Below, piece after piece: positions 55,570 to 64,000 of a stretch of DNA of 64,000 nt; position 1 is the first letter of the stretch; every line of letters starts with the position of its first letter. The DNA lies in the NCBI GenBank assembly GCA_029688905.1, contig JARULB010000002.1, positions 1 through 64,000 of the forward strand, in the 5' to 3' direction. The translations under genes were made by a program, and so were the position numbers. This DNA is from Balneolales bacterium ANBcel1. Its GTDB lineage: Bacteria; Bacteroidota; Rhodothermia; Balneolales; Natronogracilivirgulaceae. The notes under the pieces were generated by a model that was not told where the DNA came from, did no database searches, and was given only the letters and a program-made list of their open reading frames with translations.

Positions 55570-56544
55570 ATGAGATATAAATCCTTAAATATCAAAAGGA
55601 AACTAGAAATAAGCAAACTTGTCCGTGGTGGTATAGAAGAAGATGTTGATCTATCGAAAATTAGTCGATGGAAAATTGGAGGTATTGCAGACTGTTTAGT
55701 ACGCCCAACAGGAACAGAAGAAGTCTCATCAGTTATCAAGTATCTATATAAACATGATCTTCCATACGTAGTGATTGGTTCAACAAGCAATATTCTTTTT
55801 TCGGATGATGGGCTTCGGGCAGTATGTATTCAAATTGGAAATGATATGTCTGATTACCATATTAATAATACGAATGTATGGGCTCAATCAGGGGTTTGGG
55901 TGCCAGGTTTTGCCAAAAATGTTGCAAAGGCCAAACTAAGTGGAATTGAACATACGGTTGGTATTCCGGGAACTTTGGGAGGATTGGTATGCATGAATGG
56001 GGGAAGTCAAAGAAAAGATATAGGTCGTAGGGTTATAAGTGTAACGGCTGTTTCGCCACAAGGAGAAGTGGTGTTTTTTTCAAATGCTGATTGTTGTTTT
56101 GGATATCGTACATCTGTGTTTCAACGCAATGGTAATATCATTACAGAAATAGAATTAGCTTTTGATAAGAACCAATTGTATGAAGTCATACGAGATGAAA
56201 TGCTAGAAATCCTGAAATCAAGAAGAAAAAAATTCCCAAACAAAATGCCTAATTGCGGTTCTACATTTATCAGTAATTCAGATCTCTATAATAAGATAGG
56301 CCCACCTGGTAAAATAATTGAAGAATTAGGATTTAAGGGATATAGGGTTGGAGATGCAGTCGTTTCTAATGAACACGGAAATTTTATAAATAATTTGGGA
56401 AATGCAAAATCAAATGACGTTTTACAAATTATTAAGAATATTCGTTTGAGCATAATTGAGAAAACCGGAGTTGCTATTGATGCAGAAGTAATTTATGTGA
56501 CACCAAATGGAAAACTACTGAGAGCTCATTTAGTAGATATATAA
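55570..56544 (+). CDS. MurB paralogue (FAD-dependent enolpyruvyl sugar reductase)
   Basis: 324 residues. The FAD site is visible as WKIGGIADCLVRPTG and VIGSTSNILFSDDG (~68-81), then HTVGIPGTLGGLVCMNGG (~128-145), FGYRTSVFQ with Tyr179, NCGSTFIS with the proton-donor Ser231, and Glu306 in AIDAEVIYV. MurB reduces enolpyruvyl-UDP-GlcNAc to UDP-MurNAc with NADPH. All catalytic parts are present, so the enzyme should be active. Adjacent to the MurA paralogue it would supply a lactyl-ether sugar nucleotide for the polysaccharide made by this locus. Confidence 0.85.
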   Translation: MRYKSLNIKRKLEISKLVRGGIEEDVDLSKISRWKIGGIADCLVRPTGTEEVSSVIKYLYKHDLPYVVIGSTSNILFSDDGLRAVCIQIGNDMSDYHINNTNVWAQSGVWVPGFAKNVAKAKLSGIEHTVGIPGTLGGLVCMNGGSQRKDIGRRVISVTAVSPQGEVVFFSNADCCFGYRTSVFQRNGNIITEIELAFDKNQLYEVIRDEMLEILKSRRKKFPNKMPNCGSTFISNSDLYNKIGPPGKIIEELGFKGYRVGDAVVSNEHGNFINNLGNAKSNDVLQIIKNIRLSIIEKTGVAIDAEVIYVTPNGKLLRAHLVDI

Positions 56545-56664
56545 TATCAATTATAATTACGAATCATAGTTGTCCGGTGTGTGAAATAGTTGTGACTCGT
56601 GACAACGTAAATCTAAAGTAATAAACTAAGTTACTATAATTATTTGTTTTATTATATATAGAAT

Positions 56665-57837
56665 ATGAAAAATCTGGTGTTTGTTATTTCTACATCTAGA
56701 TATGCCAATACGGGATTTGGGGGTCACTACTATAGTTTATTAACATATATATATGTCTTAAAAAATACTTATAATATTACTGTAATTCATATTAATGATT
56801 TAAATAATACTCTACTTGATGAAGTAATAATAGAAGAATGCAATATAATTAATATTAGTAGCAATGATGATATTGATACATACAATCTTATTAAAAAAGT
56901 TGACATCGGTGTTTTTTTTTCAAACAGTAGTAAGTCTCAACTAATTAAATATCAGCTAATAAAAAAGGGGGCACCAGTAATTGGTGTTAAGCCAGGGGGA
57001 AGTAATCCAAAATATTATTTTCCATATTATGATTATATTATTTGTTTTTCTATTGAAAATTATCAATGGTTTAAGAAGTCGTATATATATCGTAGTACTT
57101 CTATTATAACTAAATTATCAAACAGAGTATTAGAGATTCCTATAAATAGAAAAAGAATAAATGAATTTGAATATCATCTAGATAATCACATAAATATTCT
57201 ACGAATATCAAAAATTGGTAATAAATACTATGATTCATTTGTTAAAACAATTAATCTACATAATAGATTATCTAAGGATAATATCAAAGTCAATACAGTA
57301 ATAATAGGGATAATTGAGTGTGAAGAAGCATATAATAAACTAATAAAGTTAATTAATAATAATTGTAATATTGTACTTCTAACTGATTATAAGTATACAT
57401 ATAATGCTAGAGAATATATACCATTATTTGATTTAGTAGTTGGTGTTGGTAGAGGGTTTATGGAGGCAGTATCTGAGCATAAGAATGTATTAGGTATATC
57501 TAATAAATATAATATTCCTATTGTTGTAGACGAATATAATTATAATATATTTGAAGAATATAACTTCTCATTAAGAAATAACTATAGTGGAAAAAATGAA
57601 ATAAAAGAATACGAAAAAATTAAAGTAATATTATATAATGCTGGGCAATCAAAAAAAAATAGAGAATACTTAAACGCTAAGTACAACTCTAATTATAATG
57701 CTATAAAAGTACTAGAATATTTTAAAAACATAAATATTGTGCGTAAGACGAAAGTACATTATATGCTATTTGACTACATCGTGAACAATGTGTTAAAGGT
57801 TATAAAAACAATAAACAATAAAATAATAAAAAAATAA
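56665..57837 (+). CDS. Probable glycosyltransferase, very AT-rich
   Basis: 390 residues. The start MKNLVFVISTSRYANTGFGGHYYSLLTYIYVLK is like that of GT-B (GT4-type) enzymes, and the C-terminal part has LFDLVVGVGRGFMEAVSEHKNVLGISNKYNIPIV, in the place of the donor-binding E-x7-E loop, although the exact pattern is weak. Asn, Ile, Tyr and Lys dominate and base composition is the lowest of the window. 120 bases of AT-rich DNA precede it. Substrates unknown. Confidence 0.6.
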   Translation: MKNLVFVISTSRYANTGFGGHYYSLLTYIYVLKNTYNITVIHINDLNNTLLDEVIIEECNIINISSNDDIDTYNLIKKVDIGVFFSNSSKSQLIKYQLIKKGAPVIGVKPGGSNPKYYFPYYDYIICFSIENYQWFKKSYIYRSTSIITKLSNRVLEIPINRKRINEFEYHLDNHINILRISKIGNKYYDSFVKTINLHNRLSKDNIKVNTVIIGIIECEEAYNKLIKLINNNCNIVLLTDYKYTYNAREYIPLFDLVVGVGRGFMEAVSEHKNVLGISNKYNIPIVVDEYNYNIFEEYNFSLRNNYSGKNEIKEYEKIKVILYNAGQSKKNREYLNAKYNSNYNAIKVLEYFKNINIVRKTKVHYMLFDYIVNNVLKVIKTINNKIIKK

Positions 57838-57917
57838 CATATTCAAATATAAGTATTACTATTATGAATAGGTTAATAAAAATATGATTACAATTATAAA
57901 TATTATCACATACTAAA

Positions 57918-59117
57918 TTGTATTTAAAAAATATAAAAATATCGAAATCATTCTTGGTATTATTAATATATGTATTGAATATAGTTGTAATATTTACTGT
58001 TTCAATAATTGAAGATGCGTCTATTCATTCTGGTATTATTAGAGCAGGTTTAATGATTATTACTATTCCAGTACTAATGATGTCAGTATATAAAGAAAGA
58101 GTTCTTTACTCAATTATCATTGCGCTTTCATACTTTCTACTACTTGTCATTACAAATGAACGCATTCAACCAGCAATGGGAATATGGGTATCAGTTGCAA
58201 TTAGTTTATTAATGTATCCAGTCACATATAGGTATATATATAAAAAATGTCATTATAATTGGATTTATAATATTAGCATAATACTTCTTTTGATAATCGG
58301 TGTTCATTTTATTTTCGCACAATTTTTTAATATTGGACGTGTGCCATATAGAATGAATATTGATATCCATACAGGATGGGGGGATGTGCATCAGACATTT
58401 AACATTGTATATCTTCTTCTATTTATGCCATTTCTTCACTATATTTTAAATAAGGGAGTTAGTAAAATACAAATTATCATATATTTTATATCTCTCATAC
58501 CAATCATACTAATCTTCAGAAGAGGAGCTGTGCTTGGGCTAATGTTAGGTTTTTTAGTATATATTATACTAACTCCCTATAAAGGGAAACTTGTTTTATT
58601 TTTATTAGGTCTTTTTTTTATAATGGTAATTTCATCTCCACTTTACTTTGATAGATTGGAGATTGTTTTGGAGCAACGACCTACAGATTATTCAGACTTT
58701 GTGGAAACAGGGCGAACACTGGAATTTACTTGGCTAGCAGATATCTATAAAAATTCTGATGTGTCATTTATACTTTTTGGAGCTGAACTTTTTGATTACC
58801 CAAATTTTGCAAATGTCAGAAGGCCTTTACATACTGACTATGTCACCTATTTATTAGGTGGTGGTATAATTGGATTTCTGTTATATCTTAATATATTTAT
58901 ATCAATATGGATTCAATTTCTTAGAAATATAAAAAACATAAAAAAAACCTCTTTAAGAAGAGAGCTTATAGCATTATTTGCAGCTATTACAGCAGCCAAT
59001 ATTATCATTTCTTACTCGGGTCAATATTATGTAATATCATCATTGACCTGCTTGATGATGTATTATGCAATGATAAGTAGGTATGCAATGGAGGTATCAA
59101 ATAATAAAATACAATAA
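57918..59117 (+). CDS. O-antigen/capsule polymerase-like membrane protein (Wzy)
   Basis: 399 residues from a TTG, with about eleven transmembrane helices. A large loop between the later helices contains DYSDFVETGRTLEFTW and LHTDYVTYLLGGGIIGFLLYLN, the pattern of Wzy polymerases and WaaL ligases. Such proteins polymerise lipid-linked repeat units in the periplasm. With the flippase and Wzc-like protein present this makes a Wzx/Wzy-dependent pathway complete in outline. The next start is one base after its stop. Confidence 0.75.
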   Translation: MYLKNIKISKSFLVLLIYVLNIVVIFTVSIIEDASIHSGIIRAGLMIITIPVLMMSVYKERVLYSIIIALSYFLLLVITNERIQPAMGIWVSVAISLLMYPVTYRYIYKKCHYNWIYNISIILLLIIGVHFIFAQFFNIGRVPYRMNIDIHTGWGDVHQTFNIVYLLLFMPFLHYILNKGVSKIQIIIYFISLIPIILIFRRGAVLGLMLGFLVYIILTPYKGKLVLFLLGLFFIMVISSPLYFDRLEIVLEQRPTDYSDFVETGRTLEFTWLADIYKNSDVSFILFGAELFDYPNFANVRRPLHTDYVTYLLGGGIIGFLLYLNIFISIWIQFLRNIKNIKKTSLRRELIALFAAITAANIIISYSGQYYVISSLTCLMMYYAMISRYAMEVSNNKIQ

Positions 59118-59118
59118 G

Positions 59119-60159
59119 ATGAATTTGCTTCTCCACGATGACTGGGAAATTTATGGAGATGGGACTGGTGATCCTCATAAACTTATGTTTGAACCGGCAA
59201 AACGTATTCTTGATATTTGTGATCGTTATGAGGCAAAATACACATTCTATGCTGAAATTGGTCAACAACTATGTATGCGCAATGCTCCTCAAACAAAATG
59301 GCAGAAGATTGCTAATTTATGGGAGGAGATCTTAGTTGATGCCGTAAATCGTGGACATGACGTACAACTGCATTTTCATCCACAATGGATTGGGGCTGAA
59401 CAAAAAAAGGGGGAGTGGCATCTTGATTATTCAAAATGGCATACCGGACATGTTGAAGATCTATTATTGGATCAATGGATTGGGAAGGGAAAAAAATATC
59501 TTGAATCACTCCTATGTCAATCAAATACCAGTTATAAAGTTGTTAGTTACCGAGCAGGTGGCTGGCTTTGTCAACCGTCAAATGCATTATACTATGCGTT
59601 GAGGAACAATGGAATTATTTGTGATGTTTCAGTAATGAAAGGACGTTATGCTATATATGAAGATAACAGCTATGTAGATTTTAGAAATGCGGTTTCACGA
59701 TATGAACCCTGGGAGGTTGATCCGGGAAACTTTGCTAGAGAAAAAAGTGGAAGTGGTGTGTGGGAGTTACCTGTATATACTACAACTTCAACCTTGCCAC
59801 AGAGTCTATATTTGCTTAAAACGGCATTTCAGCCGCTTCATTATTATCGAATTTATCAAAAAAGAAAACAACAACCGGGAATAGGGCGAAAAGGTATGAA
59901 TCCGGTTATATCCGGCCGTAAAAAAGAGTATTACGGTAGTTTTGGCTACATGCATTACCGCCATTTATTAAAATATATTTATCAGGTACAATCAATTTAC
60001 CATTCAGTTGGTTTTATGAAGGAACCATACATCACATTGCTAACACACTCTAAAAGTTTTTTGGACTTTAATAATTTTGAACACTTTTTACGCCATATAG
60101 CAGTCGATTCCGAAGTTCGGTTTTCTACTACTCTGGAATACGTTACTCATAATCTATGA
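59119..60159 (+). CDS. Polysaccharide deacetylase-like protein (NodB fold)
   Basis: 346 residues from the ATG at 59119. NodB-type motifs are visible: LHDDWEI with the metal/base Asp pair, GHDVQLHFHPQW with the two metal His, and SYRAGGWLCQPS in place of motif 3. The C-terminal HSKSF may supply the last His. These enzymes remove N- or O-acetyl groups from glycans. No signal peptide, so it acts in the cytoplasm on nucleotide sugars or lipid-linked intermediates. It overlaps the following gene by four bases. Confidence 0.8.
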   Translation: MNLLLHDDWEIYGDGTGDPHKLMFEPAKRILDICDRYEAKYTFYAEIGQQLCMRNAPQTKWQKIANLWEEILVDAVNRGHDVQLHFHPQWIGAEQKKGEWHLDYSKWHTGHVEDLLLDQWIGKGKKYLESLLCQSNTSYKVVSYRAGGWLCQPSNALYYALRNNGIICDVSVMKGRYAIYEDNSYVDFRNAVSRYEPWEVDPGNFAREKSGSGVWELPVYTTTSTLPQSLYLLKTAFQPLHYYRIYQKRKQQPGIGRKGMNPVISGRKKEYYGSFGYMHYRHLLKYIYQVQSIYHSVGFMKEPYITLLTHSKSFLDFNNFEHFLRHIAVDSEVRFSTTLEYVTHNL

Positions 60160-61214
60160 CCTGGACCGATCATATCGATGCTTCAACAAACTCCGAAGCT
60201 GTAATCATTCTTGGTATGGGGCCTCAGGCTTTGTTTTTGCTCAGGAGTCTACAAAACACTGGTAAGAAGATTTATCTTATTGGTTCAAAAAGTTATTATG
60301 CGTATTTGTCACGTTTCGGTAATAAGATAATTCGCACCAATTATGCTTCTATACGACAAGCTGTGGAAGATATTCGAGAGCAGTTCGGGAGTGATACACC
60401 GGTACTGATCAGTGGTGGCTCTTCTCTTGATTTTGCCATTACCAATCTAGATGATGCTATAGTCAATATATTTCCTCATCCCTTTTCAAGTTTACGTGTA
60501 TTAAATCATAAAAAGAAAATTACCGGTTGGCTGGCTGAACAAAAAAATCTGAATTATTTTTATCTGCCGACGTATTCATGGAGTCAAATGTCAACCTATG
60601 ATGGATTCCCAGTACTGGCCAAGTGGGATAGTTCAGCTCAAGCAATATTCAAAACAAAAATCCTATCAAATTATTCTAATTGGAAGACCTTTTCAAATTT
60701 GTATGCCGGCTATGCAGAAAGCTTGGTATTTCAACCGTACATATCTTCAAGTAAATTTTATCATTTGGGTGGTTGGTTTCAAAACGGGAAGCTAAATGAA
60801 CATGTAATAGCAGAAGAGGTTCGCCAGAATCCGGTAGGTATGGCTTCTATGCTTCATCGGTATGATGGAAAGTGGGTTTCAGATTTTTATCTGATAATTG
60901 ACGAGATCATGAAACATTTTCCAGTTACCGGATTTGTACAATTTGAATTTATTGAAGATCTGAAACAACAAAAGCTCTATTTCCTTGAATGTAATGCTCG
61001 GCCATGGGGTAGTATGGATTTTTTGCATTTTCGGACTGCGAATGAGTCGATTGTTGCCGTAAACTTTTTGAAAGATCTTTCAAATTGTCAAAGTGATGCA
61101 GGTATTTTTCAAAGGTTAATGGCTGTAATTAAATCTGATAAATTACATTTCAGATGGTATGACCCGCTTCCGGTTTTGGCTCCATTGATTAATTATCTGT
61201 TTGCAAATGATTAA
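60156..61214 (+). CDS. ATP-grasp ligase of the polysaccharide locus
   Basis: 352 residues. N-terminal Rossmann-like part (AVIILGMGPQALFLLRSLQ), then FPVLAKWDSSAQAIFK and LVFQPYISS of the ATP-binding lobe, and GFVQFEFI...LYFLECNARPWGSM, the E-x-N-x-R metal site of ATP-grasp enzymes. They activate a carboxylate as acyl phosphate and join it to an amine or other nucleophile. With a deacetylase before and an acetyltransferase after, a free sugar amine could be the acceptor, or a lactyl carboxylate made by MurA/MurB the activated group. The substrate is not shown by sequence. Confidence 0.82.
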   Translation: MTWTDHIDASTNSEAVIILGMGPQALFLLRSLQNTGKKIYLIGSKSYYAYLSRFGNKIIRTNYASIRQAVEDIREQFGSDTPVLISGGSSLDFAITNLDDAIVNIFPHPFSSLRVLNHKKKITGWLAEQKNLNYFYLPTYSWSQMSTYDGFPVLAKWDSSAQAIFKTKILSNYSNWKTFSNLYAGYAESLVFQPYISSSKFYHLGGWFQNGKLNEHVIAEEVRQNPVGMASMLHRYDGKWVSDFYLIIDEIMKHFPVTGFVQFEFIEDLKQQKLYFLECNARPWGSMDFLHFRTANESIVAVNFLKDLSNCQSDAGIFQRLMAVIKSDKLHFRWYDPLPVLAPLINYLFAND

Positions 61215-61770
61215 AAATTCAAAAATCCGTTTGTTTATAAGGTTTATAGTCAAAAAGTTTTTACCATTACTTGGCTTTAACAACCTGTTACTTATTTTTG
61301 AGCGTCAGATATCATCTAAGGACTTACAATCAAATTTTCAATCTGAATTCAATCTTGTGGTATGTAACTATCCATTCTCACTAAGTTCATTATATAGAAT
61401 GTGTGGAGAGTTACCAGTATTGGTCAATAGATTCGATGAAAGGTCTGTATTGATTGTTACCAAAGATCAAGAACAAATAATTGGTTACATGTGGGCTCAT
61501 TTTGATTTTGATCCACTTCATGAAATCCAGACTGACTACACCAAATTTGTGGTGATTGGGCCAGCATTTGTAAAAGAATCCTATCGAGGCCAAAACTTAT
61601 CAAAAGCTATGCGATCAGAATTGCTGAAAATAATTATCGAGAAAAATTATAACACTATCATAAGTAAAGCCGCATTCGATAATATACCGCAGATTAAAGC
61701 AGCGATTAAAGCTGGCTATAAAATTCACAAAATAATGTATAAAATAGATAATAACCGTTATTACATATGA
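61207..61770 (+). CDS. GNAT-fold N-acyltransferase
   Basis: 187 residues from the ATG at 61207, overlapping the ATP-grasp gene by eight bases. The GNAT core is KFVVIGPAFVKESYRGQNLSKAMRSELL, where YRGQNL is a variant of the acetyl-CoA loop Q/R-x-x-G-x-G/A, then NTIISKAAFDNIPQIKAAIKAGYK. It probably acylates an amino group on a sugar of this locus. The N-terminal ~40 residues are basic and partly hydrophobic and may touch the membrane. Confidence 0.72.
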   Translation: MIKNSKIRLFIRFIVKKFLPLLGFNNLLLIFERQISSKDLQSNFQSEFNLVVCNYPFSLSSLYRMCGELPVLVNRFDERSVLIVTKDQEQIIGYMWAHFDFDPLHEIQTDYTKFVVIGPAFVKESYRGQNLSKAMRSELLKIIIEKNYNTIISKAAFDNIPQIKAAIKAGYKIHKIMYKIDNNRYYI

Positions 61771-62855
61771 AGCTGATTGTAAACAAAACGTTATCAGAGA
61801 AGAGTAAGTATGGCGGGGGAGTGGGAGGCTATTACAGGACACTACGAAAGTACACAAATCATTTCTACTTATTGGATGCAACTTATTCTATTAAGAAAAA
61901 CACCTTTTTAAGGTTTATGCTGGAGTATTTTCGGGCGCAAATTAAATTGTTTAAGCTACAGAGAAAAGCGACGGTAACTGTGTTTAATCCATCACTGGGT
62001 GGATATTCATGGATCAGAGACTTAATTCAAATGCGCTTATTATCTACTGGAAAAGGAAAAGTCATTATTTTTTTCCGTGGGTGGGATGAAAAGTTTGCTG
62101 ATAAAATAGAAAAAAACAAATTATACAGACTTATATTTAACTTCGTATACAACAGCAAATCTAATGCTTTTATCGTACTCTCTAGATCATTTCAAGAAAA
62201 ACTGCACAGTTGGGAAGTAAACAAACCCGTATACATTGACAGCACAATTGTAGACGATGAATTGACCGCTAAATATCATCACGAAATTCAAGTGAAATCT
62301 TTCAATCAAAATACTAGATTACTATTTCTATCTAGATTGGAGAGGAATAAAGGTGTTTTTGAATTAATTTCAGCCTTTAAAATTGTAAGTGCTAAAAGAA
62401 ATGAATATATGGCGATTGATATAGTTGGAAACGGTACGGCATACGCAGAATTATATAATTCTGTCACTGGAATTTCAAATATTAATTTTCACGGATATGT
62501 GATTGGAGATGAGAAGTCCAGAGTTTTTATAACCTCAGACATCTTCGTTTTTCCCTCAACCCATGGTGAAGGTATGCCCAATGCACTATTGGAGGCCATG
62601 GCTTTCGGATTGCCTGTTTTGACTACGCGTGTTGGAGGCATACCAGATTTTTTTGAAGATAGCAAAATGGGTTTGTTTCTGGAATCTACGGATCCAGAGC
62701 ACATCGCCGAACGTATTGAATTTTTACTTGATCGACCGGATTTGATGGAGCAGATGTCTCGTTACAATTACACATATGCTAAAGAACATTTCTATGCCAG
62801 TAAAGTGGCTAAGAGATTGGAGAATATTGTTGATGATGTATATGCACATTCCTGA
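61767..62855 (+). CDS. Glycosyltransferase family 4 protein
   Basis: 362 residues, overlapping the GNAT gene by four bases (ATGA). The GT-B C-terminal domain is clear: LLFLSRLERNKGVFELISAF, then FVFPSTHGEGMPNALLEAMAFGLPVLTTRVGGIPDF with the E-x7-E donor loop. The N-terminal domain starts with a Gly-rich loop (KYGGGVGGYYRTL). It transfers a sugar from a nucleotide donor during assembly of the repeat unit. Donor and acceptor are unknown. Confidence 0.9.
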   Translation: MKLIVNKTLSEKSKYGGGVGGYYRTLRKYTNHFYLLDATYSIKKNTFLRFMLEYFRAQIKLFKLQRKATVTVFNPSLGGYSWIRDLIQMRLLSTGKGKVIIFFRGWDEKFADKIEKNKLYRLIFNFVYNSKSNAFIVLSRSFQEKLHSWEVNKPVYIDSTIVDDELTAKYHHEIQVKSFNQNTRLLFLSRLERNKGVFELISAFKIVSAKRNEYMAIDIVGNGTAYAELYNSVTGISNINFHGYVIGDEKSRVFITSDIFVFPSTHGEGMPNALLEAMAFGLPVLTTRVGGIPDFFEDSKMGLFLESTDPEHIAERIEFLLDRPDLMEQMSRYNYTYAKEHFYASKVAKRLENIVDDVYAHS

Positions 62856-62871
62856 TTCAGGGTCTTTTTCT

Positions 62872-64000
62872 ATGTCGGCTTCTTACTCATCACTTGAGCA
62901 ATTGTATTCCTATGTACAAAGTGAGCACTTTATTGGATACGATCCCTACGATACCTTAAATGCAAAATTTCCATTTAAGAAATTGGGCAAGTGGATTCCC
63001 ATTCTGGCAACACAATTTCAGAAACGTAATCCGGTTAATATCCGTCCTCTATTGGGTATCCAAAAGGAAATTAACCCTAAAGCTTATGGTTTGTTCATCA
63101 ATGCCTTCAGTAAACAATATATGATGACAGGAGATCAAAAGTATCTGAATCATTGCCGTGAAATGATATGCTGGCTTTCTCAACATACTGCGAAAGGTTA
63201 CACTCATGCTTGCTGGGGATACAACTTTGACTGGGCAAGCCCAATCAAAGTTGTGCCCGCTTTTACCCCCTCCGTTGTGTGCACTGCTTTTATTGTGAAA
63301 GGGTTATTCAGTTATTATAAGGCAACTGGAGACTTACAAGCGAAAGAACTCATCATCAGTGCGTCACAGTATGTTCTCGAGGATTTGCCTCGTTACCAAA
63401 ACGAGCATGGTATATGCATCAGCTATACGGATATCCAAATGGATATTTGCTATAATGCCAACCTGCTGGGTGCCGAAATTCTCGGATATGCCTATTCACT
63501 TACAGGGGTTGAAGAATATCGAACACTCGCACGACAGGCATTAGATTTTACCGTGCATTATCAGCATGAAGACGGGAGATGGAATTATAGTCTCAATTTG
63601 GAAACCGGAAAGGAAAGAGAGCAAATCGATTTTCATCAAGGATATGTGCTGGAATCCGCTTGGCTTATCATTTCATTGTGCAAATTTGGTGATACTTATA
63701 ATGACTATCTGAAAAAAGGACTGTCTTTTTACAAAGAAATGCAGTTTTATCCCGATGGCCGTTCACTATGGCGATTACCAAGAATTTGGCCCGTGGAAAT
63801 TCACAATCAGAGTCAGGGGATAATTACGTTCAGCAAGTTGCAAAACTTTTCTGCATCCTATAGACTCTTTGCCAAAACTATTGCAGAGTGGACCATAAAA
63901 AACATGCAGGATAAAAACGGCTACTTTCATTACCAAAAACATAAATGGTATACAATTAAAATACCATACATGCGCTGGTCACAGGCATGGATGTATCTGG
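62872..64000 (+). CDS. (alpha/alpha)6-barrel-like protein, 3' end missing
   Basis: At least 376 residues, open to the end of the window. In-frame ATGs at 62836 and 62842 would add up to 12 residues and overlap the GT4 gene. The sequence has repeating helical hairpins: FINAFSKQYMMTGDQKYLNHC, HACWGYNFDWASP, AYSLTGVEEYRTLARQALDF and WTIKNMQDKNGYFHYQKHKW, as in six-hairpin glycosidase, epimerase and lyase folds. Homologues in polysaccharide loci are often given the misleading name delta-aminolevulinic acid dehydratase. No signal peptide is seen, so it would act in the cytoplasm. Catalytic residues could not be assigned. Confidence 0.6.
   Translation, partial: MSASYSSLEQLYSYVQSEHFIGYDPYDTLNAKFPFKKLGKWIPILATQFQKRNPVNIRPLLGIQKEINPKAYGLFINAFSKQYMMTGDQKYLNHCREMICWLSQHTAKGYTHACWGYNFDWASPIKVVPAFTPSVVCTAFIVKGLFSYYKATGDLQAKELIISASQYVLEDLPRYQNEHGICISYTDIQMDICYNANLLGAEILGYAYSLTGVEEYRTLARQALDFTVHYQHEDGRWNYSLNLETGKEREQIDFHQGYVLESAWLIISLCKFGDTYNDYLKKGLSFYKEMQFYPDGRSLWRLPRIWPVEIHNQSQGIITFSKLQNFSASYRLFAKTIAEWTIKNMQDKNGYFHYQKHKWYTIKIPYMRWSQAWMYL

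Overview
Organism. At least six very long proteins end in the QNYPNPFNP-type C-terminal domain that marks cargo of the type IX secretion system (T9SS, Por). Together with a moderately high-GC backbone (near 58-60% by eye), FadL-type porins and a Wzc-type capsule start, this points to the Balneolota/Rhodothermota branch of the Bacteroidota supergroup. The phylum is an inference from protein style, not a database result.

Layout. 1-3219 is the 3' part of a giant Ig/FN3 secreted protein. 3396-7884 is a four-gene plus-strand set: carbamoyltransferase, a tiny DUF5989 membrane protein, an SxtJ-like membrane protein and an SGNH/TPR protein. 7927-23275 is mostly housekeeping: GH3-type adenylating enzyme, citrate synthase with a clear terminator, RraB-like protein, MazG, a secreted ThuA/GATase-like protein, a TPR protein, Maf, an O-methyltransferase, a FadL porin, an AttH/CrtC-like protein translationally coupled to a 5TM-PAS histidine kinase, and a metallophosphoesterase. 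23585-26503 is a T9SS-exported endonuclease I.

26675-48574 is the accessory core. T9SS giants (two FN3/OB/CHB-type proteins, a small adhesin-like protein and an alpha-amylase) are interleaved with parts of a lasso-peptide-like RiPP pathway: a fused ABC exporter, PqqD/B1, nucleotidyltransferase, B2 transglutaminase-like protease and an HPr-kinase-like protein. Two small paralogous peptides (37118-37255 and 41744-41929) have a paeninodin-like W-x-x-P leader, a shared PPMLPN core and a C-terminal Ser. No cyclase is seen in the window, and both cores have Asn where a lasso ring acceptor Asp/Glu would be. Each peptide gene sits between a T9SS cargo gene and a tailoring gene, once on each strand. 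This is the best candidate for an undescribed system here.

49082-64000 is a capsule/O-antigen-type locus. Wzc-like kinase and a minimal SLBB protein (GC-rich) are followed by an AT-rich, probably transferred part: winged-helix regulator, flippase, a MurA-MurB paralogue pair, glycosyltransferases, a polymerase, and a tightly overlapping group of deacetylase, ATP-grasp, GNAT, GT4 and an (alpha/alpha)6-barrel-like protein that runs off the end. The MurA/MurB pair suggests a lactyl-ether (muramic-type) sugar in the exported polysaccharide.

No rRNA, tRNA, CRISPR array, transposase or integrase was recognised.
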